Positions 35,146 to 46,610 of a stretch of DNA of 64,000 bases are shown in pieces (position 1 is the first letter of the stretch; every line of letters begins with the position of its first letter). The stretch is from Brachypodium distachyon (lineage: Eukaryota > Streptophyta > Magnoliopsida > Poales > Poaceae). The DNA is taken from positions 42,670,914 through 42,734,913 of the forward strand of contig NC_016132.3 in NCBI RefSeq assembly GCF_000005505.3. The letters run 5' to 3'. Under the pieces are notes generated by a model that was given only the letters and a program-made list of their open reading frames with translations, ran no database searches and was not told the origin of the DNA. Position numbers and translations under genes: made by a program.

Positions 35146-36838
35146 AACGCAGGGAGCAAATTTTGACTAGACCCAAGAAAGGCAATGCAGGTGTGTACCA
35201 TGCCCGCAAGCCCATGAGTCACACCCAGGTGTTTTTGTATATATATTTGTGTGTCTCTGGATGCATTCGGACATGAAAGTGCATGCATGTGCTTGATCCG
35301 TGGTGTAATAAATCTGTTCATTTCATTGCCTCCATGCTGTGTGATGAACAAAAGTGCATGCATGTGCTTTATAGTCACCGGTTCTTGTAGTCATCTTGGT
35401 TAATCCTAATCTCTGAGCCTTTGGTTGCTTATATGTCCCAGTAGCGTAAGTAAATCTCGATGCACATTTGTATAGCAAAATAGTGTACATGCAAAGTGCT
35501 CTTTTTAAGTGGCAGATGTGAACTCATTATTTCAACCTTGTATATGTGGACGCAGGCTTGGAGCCCTTATACTAGTTCTCCAGATAAGAATAAAGGGTGA
35601 TCTGTGCTGTGAGTGGACGGACTCTCGAATGGTTGCAATTTCAATATGGAATTTTTGTGACTAAAATGCACTCTTAGTTCTAATATCACTAGAGGGGCGT
35701 CAAGTTATTCATATGAACTGATTTTGTGAAAGTCGTTCACGCGAGGTTCCAAGTTCCTTGATAGCTGGAGGTTATAATTTCCTTGAGAGCTGCTGGCCAC
35801 CCAGCGTGGGACACCTCGCCTAGAGGCCCACCCTAGGACAGCGTGGATGAATTAAGTTGTCGATAAGCTTTAACCAAATTAAACCTTTCTTAAAGGTAGC
35901 TTAGGATTACAAAGTTACCTAGATATGCAATTAGGTGGGCAATCGTATGAGCAAAAAAACCAAACAACCAGAAGTTATAAGCACAGACAACACACACACC
36001 AAGCTTGCGGTAAGAGCAACTCAAGAACCCCCCCATCTGACCCCTTGTAGTCATATTTGAGAATTTTGGCACAAACAACAGATCCAGCGGTCTCCCCATC
36101 CAAGCCCCCAAACGAGCTGCTCCCCAAATCGCCATAGAGAGTCCCAAGAGAATCGGCCTCCCTCCCATCAAGATACCTTCCCTTCGCTCCCCTTCCTCTT
36201 CATTGCTGTTGGATCTAGCCGGCACTCGGCACCGAGCTGTGGCGGCGGCTGACGGAGACGGGGACCGTGGCGTCGAGGCACGTGGGGGCGACGCTTGATC
36301 ATGTGGGGGCGGTGTTGGGGATTGGGAGAGAGGCGGCGGCGGCTGATCGAGATAGGGAAGACCGTGACGACGGCGGTTGAGGCCGACGCTCGGCCGCGGT
36401 TGAGGCAGTCTGCGGAGGCGGCACTAATGAAGATGGGGAAGGCGACGGCGGTCGAGGCTGGCATCGCAGCGAAGGTTGAGGTAGCATGCGGCGGCGGTGT
36501 TGGAATGGGCAGAGGTGGCCATCGACGGTCAATTTTGGGCATCGGTGAGCCCGCACAACATAAACCGAGAAAGAAGAAGAAAAGCATAGAGAGAGAAGGA
36601 AAAAGGTGAGAGAGAAAGGGAAAGTGAAAAAAAATTGTGTTACTAATTAAATTATGGTATTTATTTACATACAATAAAATAAAATGATTAATATGAATAA
36701 GTCATGTGAAATACAAAAGTTTAGAAAAAATGGTTGAATAGAATATAGAAGAATGAAATATAGGGATTGGAATAGGGATTTTAATCTACTTGACGTGAAG
36801 AGTGACCCTGATTCTACTGTGGATTACCTGAAACCGGT
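35146..36838. other. intergenic stretch downstream of the spastizin-like gene
   Basis: The first few hundred bases are probably the gene's 3' untranslated region and terminator. AAGTGCATGCATGTGCTT occurs twice, near 35,276 and 35,351. From about 36,230 to 36,600 the DNA is GC-rich with GGCGGCGGC repeats. The long frames there are compositional and match no known family. From about 36,610 to 36,790 it is AT-rich and featureless. Confidence 0.4.
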
Positions 36839-37558
36839 AAAGCGCGGTTTGGTTGGGTGGTGCCGTTTGCCGCGCCTGCTGCTCGGTACTCGCTAGTGCG
36901 TGCGCCACTGCCCACACTGGCTACTACTACCACACTCACATTACCACGGCGCGGACGCAAAGGCAAGTCTGCTTTGCATCCCTCTCGCTCTCTCTCGAAA
37001 GACTAGACACGGAAAACCAGAGCCCGGTCTAGTATGCCTGCCCTTTTCTCGTACGCCAGCAGAAAGAAAAAGAGGAGGTTTCTAGAAGGAGCACTGGTAG
37101 CCGCCCGGCCACACCGCACCGCCGGAACCAAAAAGCATATTTTTGGACAGCGGTAACGTGCCCGAGCGGCCGCACGCATCGCACCGAGCGTGAGAACGGA
37201 ACGGCGTAGTGTGGTTTGCCGTGGTACCGCCCTGCTTTGTCTCCTTCGTCGCGGCGGTCCTCTGTACTGCATCGCGTGGATTCCGTTCCATTTTTTAATG
37301 GGTGAGGCATGGGCAGATGGAGCCGTGAAGAGCAGCCGGCCGTCGTTTTTTTTGGGGAAAAAATATCGCATCGCATTTCTGCAGTTTGCAGCAGTGTGTG
37401 GAGACGCGATTGTAACGCTTAACTTCTGTTTGTGCTCTCGCGGAAAATAAAGAACTAAACGGAACTGAATCGTTTAAAATAGAACCGGGGTCCAAACGCC
37501 GTTGGGGGCATCCGTCAGAGTGGTACGATTCAGACGCAACGCAAGTAGTATACCGACC
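36839..37558. other. GC-rich DNA flanking the LINE, no gene recognised
   Basis: This is a GC-rich, CpG-containing segment with no protein similarity that I recognise. Its right edge, GTATACCGACC at 37548-37558, is the target site duplicated by the LINE insertion. Confidence 0.4.
37548..37558 (+). repeat. LINE target-site duplication, left copy
   Basis: GTATACCGACC occurs here and at 44295-44305, directly bracketing the LINE. Adjacent bases differ on both sides, so the match is exactly 11 bp. Confidence 0.75.
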
Positions 37559-37963
37559 TGTTGGTCCGGTATTCAGTGGGCAAAGGATGTCTCCTGAGAG
37601 TTGGCGTGTTTCCTACGCTTCCGTACTCTGACCTAACATCCGCCGCGATGGCGAGTTTCTTCTGCTCCCTGATCCTTGGCGCTTCGTTCTCATCGGCGAT
37701 AGGGGATTCGCAATTGACGCTTGTACCCATCGGGCTGGGGATGCGGGATACGATGGTGGTTCGGTGCGGTTTCCCTGTCATTCAGTGCACGGATTGCGTG
37801 GTACTGGGATGGCAGAGATATCGCCGGCGACAGCAGCGCCGGAGGTGGTGATCATCGGTGCAGTTCCTTGTCGCACTTCTCTGCCTGGTATCCTGGGGGT
37901 TTCTCCGTCGGGTAACCACAGCAGCCCCGTGGGAACCAGGGGGACCGGGACAGCGAGTCCGGT

Positions 37964-40197
37964 GTGCCACCTGGTGAACCGAGTCTTGGTGGTGCGCGAG
38001 ACCGACCGGTGGTGCACACCTCTACATCCACATCTACCCATCCCCCCGGTGAGTCTGATCTAGATTCACTGTTCGGTCATGTTTGGTCTCGATCTAGGGT
38101 TTTGACTCCGCCTAGGCGTGAGTCCTTTGGTTGGTGGGCGGGGAAAGTCGCCGGCGATCCGCGGTCCTTCGCTCAGGTTGCTGCATCCCCTACACCTGTT
38201 GCGATGGGGGATCGGGCGCCGCGGTTCAATCGAGGAAATCGTCGTGAGGGTTTCGGTGCGGGCCGTTTCAACCGCGGGCGCGCCCCCCCTAACGTCTGGC
38301 AGCGTGACTCGCCGGAGCAAGGTCAAGATTCCTCCGCCACGAGGGGGGGGGGCTGACCAGCGATGGGAGGCTGCCGCCCAAGGACAGGGCGGAGGTCGTC
38401 AGGCAGATCGTTGGCTGGTTGCGGCTCAGGAGGGAGATCCTGCTCCGAATCGGGTCCCTGGGCGCCAGGATGATACTCGTCAAGGATCCGGTAATACCGA
38501 TCTTTGCTCTATTTGTCGTGGTTCTGGTCATCTTGTTGTTCGATGTGTTCAGGCGTTGTGTGAGCGATGTGGTAGATCTGGTCATCTGGCTTCTATTCGT
38601 CAAGTTTTTCTTCCTTGGGAATTTATGGCTCCGATGTGCCCCTTTCAGTCTCCTGGGCAAGGGTTTTACTATATGCATGATTTTAGCTCGGCTAAACAGT
38701 TGAAAGATCGCTCGGGCAGTGTTGTTATTTCAGTTGTGGAGGGGGTAGCAACAGCAAAAAGATATTGAAAATGAGTTTAATGATTTCTTTGCTTCGGGGT
38801 GGCGATGCACAGCTAAATCTGTTGGTCCGAAACAGTTTGTGATGTGTTTTCTTTCTGCGCGTGAGGTGGAGAAAGCTTGCTATCATGAATTCTTTCATAT
38901 GAGGGGTTGCAAGGCTACCTTGCGTCTATCTCAATGGACTGCTGCATTAGGGGCTAAGGCTGAACTTCACACTGGGTGGGTTAAAGTTGCCAATATTCCT
39001 CCTAATAAAAGATGTGAGAAGAATGTTGCTTATGCTGCTTCTTTGGTTGGTGTTCCTCTGGAAATTGATTATTCCACTCTGAATCGCCCTGATTCTGTAA
39101 GGGTCTTGCTGGGTTGTAGAGATTTGATGAAACTCCCACCGGTTGCTGAGGGTTGTCTTGGACGCCATTTCTATGACTTCTTCTATGAACTTGAAAGTGT
39201 TGTTTCTGGTGATCCTTCACGCAACCTTTCTTCTGTTATGGCTGATGCTTCTGAACCTGCGGTGAGACCCTCTCCTTCTAAGCGCCCTAGAACTGAATGT
39301 GTCTCTGGCGCGCCAGCTGGCCATCTGAATGCTGGTGGCAGTGGCAAGGATACATCGTACAGAGGTCATTCTGATGTTGCTATGGAGGTAATGGGAGCTA
39401 CAGTTGAGGAGGTGTCTGAGGAAGAGAGTGAAGAAGATGGTGAACTTTTCCTTGACAAGCTTGCTCGTGAGAATGAGGCTTCACATGATCAGGGTAATTG
39501 GTTGGTCTGTATCCCCTCTTTTGCTCCATCTACACCTACTTTCTCTCTTCATCCTAAATTTGTTCACTTCACCGAGGATATCTTGAATCTGGTGGCTCCT
39601 GGTTGTGCATCACCTCTGTCTTTCTGTCATGCTCCTGCTATTACTCAAGTGGAGTTATCTCCCTCTGAAATTTGTTATGAAACCTCTGTGTATCAAGTCC
39701 ATTCCCCATCTGGAGAGTTACTGGAAGAGCAAGACATGTTACAGGATCCTGCTGCCACGCAGGGTTCTGATGCTCTTGCTACCAGACTTAGACAGAAAGA
39801 TGGGACTAGGATCCTTGAGAAAGCTGCTGAGCTCACTAAGAAGAGGACTCTGGAAGGTAATAATGCTTGCTCCTCTAATTCCTTTGCTGCCTTGAGTAAT
39901 TCTGAACTTATGGTTAGAGTTGTATCTATGGGAATTTGCTTACCTGATAATGATTTTGCTATTATTGATGTTGTTAAAGAACTTGAACAATCTAGAAACA
40001 ACCTTTTAGAAAAACAGTCTATTCCTACCCCTGTGGATGACTTGCATATAGTTACTCAGAATGGATGTCATACATCTCTCTTTCTTGATTGGATTTCTGG
40101 TGATGAGGGGGAAGATCAACAGTTTGTTTTGGTTGAACCTAAAAAGAAGAAAAAAAATCTAAAGTTAAAGTTACACCTGTTAGAACTAAGACTTTGA
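37964..40197 (+). pseudogene. LINE ORF1 (zinc-knuckle, gag-like), frameshifted
   Basis: Three overlapping pieces make one ORF1. The N-terminal Pro/Arg/Gly-rich part runs to 38356. It shifts frame at a ten-G run (38343-38352) into a part with CSICRGSGHLVVRC and CERCGRSGH knuckles. A second shift near the A-run at 38757-38761 leads into a 452-codon stretch with LHTGWVKVANIPPNKRCEKN and LGCRDLMKLPP. Plant LINE ORF1 proteins bind RNA through such CCHC knuckles. The homopolymer shifts could be real decay or sequencing error. Confidence 0.75.
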
Positions 40198-40292
40198 CTA
40201 GAAGTCAGAAGAAAGCCATCTTGGATCCTAGCAGCTGCCCTGTACCCCCCTGGCATGGCTGTTAGGAGAAGGAAGCCTAATAAAAAATTCTT

Positions 40293-43200
40293 ATGAATGG
40301 TCTCTTTTGAAATTGCAGAGGGGTAGGCAAGAAAGGCATGGCTGTCTGCCTCTCTGATATTATCCATGCTAATAATCTTGATTTTATTTGCTTGCAAGAA
40401 ACAATTAAGAAAGACTATAAGTGTGCTTTCTTTAGGAAACTTGATCATGTTAATGCTTTTTTCTGGAAATGGATTCCTTCTATTGGAAGATCTGGTGGCA
40501 TCCTTTGTGGGGTTAAGAATGATTCTTTTGAGATGCATACATGTAAACTGGGGAGATATGTGTTACAATTGAATTTGTGGGATAAAAAGAAAAAAATGAG
40601 ATGGAGTCTCCTAACTGTTTATGGGGCTGCTCAGGAGGAATTTAAAGAGGCATTCTTAACTGAGCTTGCTTCTTTTTGCTCTGTTATTGACAGTCTTTAT
40701 ATTGTTGGTGGGGATTTTAATATCCTGAGACATGCTGGAAAAAAAAACTTTTGTGGCTAATCACCACACTGACATGTTTAATTTTGTTATTCACACTTTG
40801 TATTTGAGAGAGATTCATTTAGCTGGGGGGAGCTTTACCTGGACTAATAATCATCTTGATCCTACCTTGGAGAAACTGGACAGAATCCTTATGTCCCTCT
40901 GTTAGGAAGATACTTTTCCTATGGTTACTGTTACCAAGTTGGTAAGAGATAAATCAGACCATAATCCTCTATTATTGCAAACTGAACCTGTTAGTCCCAC
41001 TAGAAAATGCAGGGAGTTTCATTACCAATTTTCCTGGCTTAAAAATGAGGAGTTTCTCCCTAAGGTTACTGAACTTTGGAATCAACCTGTTCTTAGCTCT
41101 GATCCTATTGATGTTATCAATATCAAACTTAAGAAAGTTAAGAAGTTTTTTAAGGGCTGGTGATCTAATTTGTTTGGGTCCTATAGAAAGAAAAGAGAAA
41201 TGATAAAGGAGGAGTTGGCTGGCATTGAAAGTTGGGAAGAGGTAGCTGTTCTGTCCCCTGAGATGTATGAAAGAAAGACTCACATCCAAGTGGAGCTCAA
41301 TGACTCCTATGCTGATGAGGAGCTGGTGTGGGTTCAGAAATCTCATGAGAATTGGTTGTTACAAGGAGGTCAAAATACTGCTTATTTTCACAGAGTGGCT
41401 AATGGCAGGAAGAGAAAAAAATACTATTCATAACCTCAAAAGTGGGGATGTTAATATTGAGGGGACTGCACAACTTCTTGCTCATGCTACTGACTATTAT
41501 AAAACTTTGTTTGGCCCTGCTGATGGAAATTTGGTGAAGTTAAATTCTGATTTATGGACTGAGGATGAGACCATTACTCCAGAGGAGAATCTGACTCTTA
41601 CTAGACCTTTTACTATGGAAGAAATTAAAAATGCTCTGTTCTCTATGAAATCTAATAAAGCTCCTGGTCCTGACAATGTTCCTGCTGAGTTCTACCAGGC
41701 TACTTGGGATATTATAAAATTTGATATTATGAAGATGTTTAACTCTTTTCATCAGGGGAAGTTGGATGTTCAACGACTGAATTATGGGGTCATTACCCTC
41801 TTGCCTAAAGTTTCTGGTGCTGATAAGATTCAACAGTATAGGCCCATTTGCTTGTTGAGATGTATCTACAAATGGATTACAAAAGTGCTAACACTTAGGC
41901 TGGAGCCTCTGGCTTATAAATTGCTCAGTATTCAACAAAATGCATTTATTAAGAAAAGGAACATTATGGATGGGGTTCTTACTCTACATGAGGTGATGCA
42001 TCATACTCATGTGAAAAAGGAATGTGGAATTTTCCTCAAACTGGAATTTGAGAAGGCATATGACAAAGTGAATTGGAACTTCCTCTTGGATTGCTTGAAA
42101 TTAAGAGGCTTTAGTGACAGGTGGTGTGGCTGGATTGAGTGTGCTTAAAGATGGCACTGTTAGTGTTAAAATTAACAATGAAATGGGGCCTTACTTTACT
42201 AGTGCTAAGGGTGTTAGACAGGGTGACCCCCTTTCCCCTCTCTTGTTTAACATTGCAGTTGAGTGTCTAACCAAATGATTCTTAAAACTCAAGATAATAG
42301 CCTTTTTGTGGGTCTTGCTGCTGACTTGATTTGCAATATTATAGTATGCAGATGATACAGTTCTCTGTTTACAAGATGATCAAGATAAAGCTGTGAATGT
42401 CAAATTGTTTTATATATGTTTGAGCTTATGTCTGGCCTAAAAATCAACTTCCTTAAAGTGAAATATTTGTGATTGGGGGTGACAACAATACTGCTGCTTT
42501 CTATTCTGATCTTTTTGGTTGTCAAGTTGGGACTTTGCCCATGAAATATCTTGGTGTTCCTGTTAGCTTTCCTGCTCTGAAGAATAAAGATTGGGATTTC
42601 CTTGATGCTAAGTTCTTAAAAAGACTTGAAGCATGGAAGAGTTGCAGTCTATCTATGGGAGGTAAAACTATTTTGCTCAATGCCTCCTTATCTAATCTGC
42701 CTTCCTACCATATGTCCATGTTCCTTTTTACCAAGACTTTTGTTGAGAAAATTGATAAACATAGGAGGAAATTCCTATGACAGGGTAATAGTGATAAAAG
42801 AAAGTATCATAGTTAAATGGCAAACAGTTTGCAGATCTAAAAATAAAGGGGGCCTAGGTGTGACAGACTAAGTCTTTTATGTAAATGGTGGTGGAAACTT
42901 GACACTGGCCAAGGGTTATGGCGACAGGTTGTCAGAACAAAATATCTTCATAATTGTAATGTTGCTGATGTGAAAGCTAGAGCTTCTGACTCTCCTTGCT
43001 GGAAAGCCCTGTTAAAAGTTAAGTCCCATTATATGGAGGGGAGGAAAGTGAAACTTAATAATGGTACTCTTGTTATATTTTGGGAAGACTACTGGGGGGA
43101 ACATGAGGAGCCAGTGTGCTTGAAATTCCCTGAACTCTACAATATTTGCTCTCATACTAGTGTGTGTGAGAGAGATTTTCAGTCTGATATTCCTGGTATA

Positions 43201-43860
43201 ACTTTTAGAAGAAGGCTGGGTCCTATACTAGCCCAGCAATGGGATACTCTGTGTCATATGACTAATGCCTTGGTTCTGTCTGATGAGGAGGATCAGGTCA
43301 CCTGGGCTTTTGAGAAAAAAAGGGAAATATTTTGTGAAATCAATGTATAAATGGCTGGAGAAAGACCTTCATGGTAGTCATCATAATGGATTTGGAAGGC
43401 TAAGATCCCTCTTAAAATTAAAATCTTCCTCTGGTTGCTTTTTCATGATGCTGTGTTGACTAGAGATACACTGAGAAGAAAGAACTGGCAGGAATCTCCC
43501 TTGTGCTCTTTCTGTGATAATTTGGAAAATGCCCAACATCTGTTCTTTGGCTGTAGGGTTGCTAGGGTTGTTTGGAGAGTTGTGGGTTCCTTATTTTCCA
43601 CACAGTTTGTCCCTACTTCTATGTGGCAATACTTCGTTTGGATGCACTTCTTTCTGCCTCAGGGAGAAAGATTTTATGTGGTTGGGCTTGCTGCCATTCT
43701 ATGGGCTATATGGAGCTATCGCAATAAAGTTACTTTTGACAAATATGTGCTGCGTTCTCCTTTCGAAATTGTCTTTGCCGCATGTTCCTCTTTGCTATCT
43801 TGGGCAGGTCTGCAGAAGGCGGGGATCTAGGGTAACTGCGTGCTGGCGCCAAGCAACTTA
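40293..43860 (+). pseudogene. LINE ORF2 (endonuclease and reverse transcriptase), inactivated
   Basis: It starts MNGLF then TGA at 40308-40310 where NCRG follows; the family normally has Trp there. Endonuclease landmarks are LDFICLQET, GRSGGILCG and VGGDFNILR. Reverse-transcriptase landmarks are SNKAPGPDNVPAEFY, YRPICLLRCIYKW, EFEKAYDKVNWNFLL and the catalytic YADDT at 42345-42359. The end has a zf-RVT-like CSFC...HLFFGC block near 43,510. At least four stops or frame changes interrupt it, near 40,757, 40,903, 41,161 and 42,147. It is a dead copy of the endonuclease/RT that drives target-primed reverse transcription. Confidence 0.85.
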
Positions 43861-44294
43861 TTCACAATGCACAAGACATGATGCGTCAGCTGGGGGAAGG
43901 CACAAGGGATGTTGCTGGACCAACTGATGTACTCTCGGCACTGCGAATCACTGAAGCTTAGTCTTACTTGCTGGTGGATGCTTTTGAGGCGCTCGGTGTT
44001 GGTTTTAACTGGACTTGTTGTGGTGCATATTTCTGGTCTGTAAGACTTGTTGTTGCTTTTGCTACGTTGAACTGTCGATTGCTGCTAGGGTTAGATGTTA
44101 GGGAGTAGTTTTTTGTCTCGTAGTCAGTTCTCGATTGCGAGGACTGGTCAGCAAGTTTCCTACTCCATGTAGTTACCACCTGTGTGTTCTTCTCCCCTCC
44201 TTCGACTTTCCTCTACACTTCTCTATAATGTGTGGTGTGGACGGCTTATTTCCGTTTGAATGAATGGAAATGGGAGAGATCCTAGGTTGAAAAC

Positions 44295-44305
44295 GTATAC
44301 CGACC
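44295..44305 (+). repeat. LINE target-site duplication, right copy
   Basis: GTATACCGACC, identical to 37548-37558. Confidence 0.75.
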
Positions 44306-45140
44306 CGCTATTGGTAGTGCTACCAGCAGTAGGCTAGGTAGAGGTAGAGAGAGGCACGGAAACACGGCAACCCTACCGACCGATGCACGCATGGGGCACG
44401 GAAACAAGGCGGGACAGACGGAAAAGGAGAAACGGAGGAGCACAGAAACGAAGGGGAAAAAAAAGCGTACCGAATCGCCAAACCTCTCAGTACCCATAAC
44501 GCGATCTACACCTACGGTCCTAGCCACACACCTGTCCACTTTTATGTTTTAATTTCTCTGCCGACCAGAGTAATCTCTGCCTAATCCTCTGGCACATCTC
44601 TCTCCCATCTCTCTCCTCTCTCTCGCAGTCCTCTCTCTATCGGGCTCTCTCTCCCATCTCGTCCCCCGAGTACCGATCAACTCGCGGCAGCAGCGGCCCA
44701 CTGCTTCCTTCTCTCGTCGGCGACCGTACTCCCTGCTTCCTCTCGCGCCTCCCTTGCGTTGCCACCCCGGGCTGCCATGGTATGGGCCGCCATGGCCGCC
44801 CGTCGGCGCCGGCGACCGTACCCCATGCTTCCTCGCGCGCCTTCCTAGCCCTGGCCTCGGCCGCCGTCGCTGCACGCTCCTAGCACCCGCTGCCTCCCAC
44901 GGAACAGGGTCCTGTCACCGATTGGTTAGAGGTACTTTGATTTGTAGCATCCGTGGCTTGGTTTTTATTGATTTGTGGCTTGATTTCTATTGATTTGTGG
45001 CTTGATTTCAGGTACTTTGATTTTCTATTGATTTGTACCTTCTGTTTTCTATTGATTTGCAGGTGGAGTAGATCAAAGTTTCCTTTCCTGGACATATTGA
45101 GTTTTTTTTTCCTTCCTATCATGATCTTGTTTTGAGTCCG
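44306..45140. other. CT-rich and GC-rich non-genic DNA
   Basis: A stretch of CTCTCTCCCATCTCTCTCC type (about 44,580-44,690) runs into a GC-rich part with many ATGs in Ala/Arg-rich frames, none recognisable. From 44,945 TTGATTTGTGGCTTGATTTC-like words recur four to five times. It resembles a promoter-leader-first-exon arrangement without a gene body and may be the inner part of the element suggested at 45.1-46.1 kb. Confidence 0.3.
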
Positions 45141-45900
45141 AAGGTGTATTTCTTCTTTTTCTGTGATGTACCACTGGGTTATGATGTACCATTGGGTTAG
45201 CGTCAGTGTGATGTACCACTGGGTTATGATGTACTTATCATGTGTTGTAATTGTTTCTTGATGCTTTAGGCAGGTATCTTATTTGACGTGCTAATATACG
45301 CAATAAGATTAATATGTATCATGGTACATGACGAGGTACTAGGTTTTGACAATGCTTGTACTATGATTTTTGTTTGATCCACATATTGTTGTTTGTTTTT
45401 TATGCTTTAGGCACTGTACTAATTGTTAATTTTTGACGATGCTTATGTTGTGATTTGTTTTGATGCATATTAATGTGCAGTTTTAGTGATGTACATCAAT
45501 TTGAGAAGGTACTTGTCATGTATTCTTTTTGAATGGATTGATGTACAAGGATTTCATATCACAAATTGATAAGTTATTATCATATACTTGACATGTACCT
45601 CGATGTACATCAAATTAAGAAGGTACTTAAAATTGTTGAGGATATAAAATTGACGATATATTGTAACTATCCTAATGTACTTGACATGTACCTTGTTGGA
45701 TTTGCTATGTATTAAAAAATAATGAGGTACTATGGTTGAGAAAGTACTTAGTACTTTTGATTGTTCTCGTAGTTATTAATGAGTATTGTATATTGGGTAC
45801 TTAAATTGATGAGGTACATAAAATTGATGACGTACTTGAAATTGAGTAATTCCGTCACGTGTAAAATTAATAAGGACTTAAAAAATTTATGTACAAATGA
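45141..45900. repeat. second GTAC-dense segment
   Basis: I counted 23 GTAC tetramers in about 760 bases, against roughly two to three expected. GATGTACCACTGGGTTA occurs at 45164 and 45210, with a one-base variant at 45183. GAGGTAC, AAGGTACTT and GATGTACATC recur afterwards. Composition and word use match the spacers of the FAR1-type transposon at the left of the window, so this may be a non-autonomous relative without transposase. Confidence 0.65.
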
Positions 45901-45963
45901 AACAAAAATATTACAGAAAGAAGTGAGAAAAAAAAACTGTTTGGACTTTACGTGAAAATATAA

Positions 45964-46045
45964 GTGACTGACACAGAGAAGAGAGAAAAAAGATAAAAAG
46001 TGACTGACACAAAAGAAAGAAGAAGATTAAAAAGTGACTGACACA
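45964..46045 (+). repeat. three spaced copies of GTGACTGACACA
   Basis: The 12-mer starts at 45964, 46000 and 46034, each followed by an AGAGAAGA-type purine stretch, giving a degenerate tandem repeat of period about 35 bp. Confidence 0.7.
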
Positions 46046-46139
46046 AGCAGAGAGAAGAAAGTAAAAAAAGCTGTCCCGACACAAACAACACCTTTTCTAT
46101 TAATTAATCGTCTCTAATATAACACAAAGTGAACTAATT

Positions 46140-46610
46140 GGGTGGTCTGCGAGAAACAAGTGGCTGTCAGGATACGGGTAGATCGCGCTAGCGGCACCGC
46201 CTCCGCGTTAGTACCGAATCCCTTTCCGTGGGACTGTCGCAGGGGCGGCGGACGCGCGCGTGGTCGCTGCTGCGGTGCACCGCGGAAGGAACAAGAGACG
46301 AAATCCCAGACTGCGTCGGTTGGGTGTCCAGCCCGGCCGTTAGGTAGGGCCCCAACTAACGCACACGCAGGCCACCGAGCCGCACCGCATTGCACGAGCG
46401 AAAGGAAGGACGCGCTGGATGGATGGATGGATGGACTCCGCCACTAGCGGACGCGCAAACCGGCCGCCGGTCGCCATCGGATCCCGTCACGTCACGTCAA
46501 CCCACAGCCATGATCTCTTCTCCCTCTTTTGAAAATGTCTCTTCCCCCCTCGATCTGTCTCGCACCGTCGCAAGAGAGCACAACTAAAAGTCAGCCTCCA
46601 ACGACCGCTT
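46140..46610. other. GC-rich block with a GGAT microsatellite
   Basis: Strong CpG content and a short (GGAT)n run at 46417-46434. No gene was recognised in either strand; the frames here are compositional. Confidence 0.4.

Larger units (their letters stand above)
37559..44294 (+). mobile_element. L1-type non-LTR retrotransposon (LINE), degenerate
   Basis: About 6.7 kb with two disabled reading frames in standard LINE order: an ORF1 with a zinc knuckle, then an ORF2 with endonuclease, reverse transcriptase and a C-terminal zf-RVT-like part. An 11-bp direct repeat flanks it. The 3' end reads TTTGAATGAATGGAAATGGG before the terminal sequence; there is no long poly(A) tail. Stops and frameshifts are spread through it, so it cannot move on its own, yet it is nearly full length and the flanking duplication is still perfect. 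Confidence 0.85.

Noticed and set aside
36168..36674. Open frames of 100-168 codons in the GC-rich block downstream of the spastizin-like gene
   Set aside because: Low-complexity Pro/Arg/Ala sequence from GGCGGC repeats, present in several frames at once, with no recognised family.
44754..44993. Short plus-strand frame starting in the GC-rich leader-like DNA right of the LINE
   Set aside because: Random composition, no domain, no continuation across plausible splice sites.
46142..46447. Open frames in the CpG-rich block near 46.2-46.5 kb
   Set aside because: Overlapping frames on both strands of similar length, typical of GC-rich non-coding DNA.
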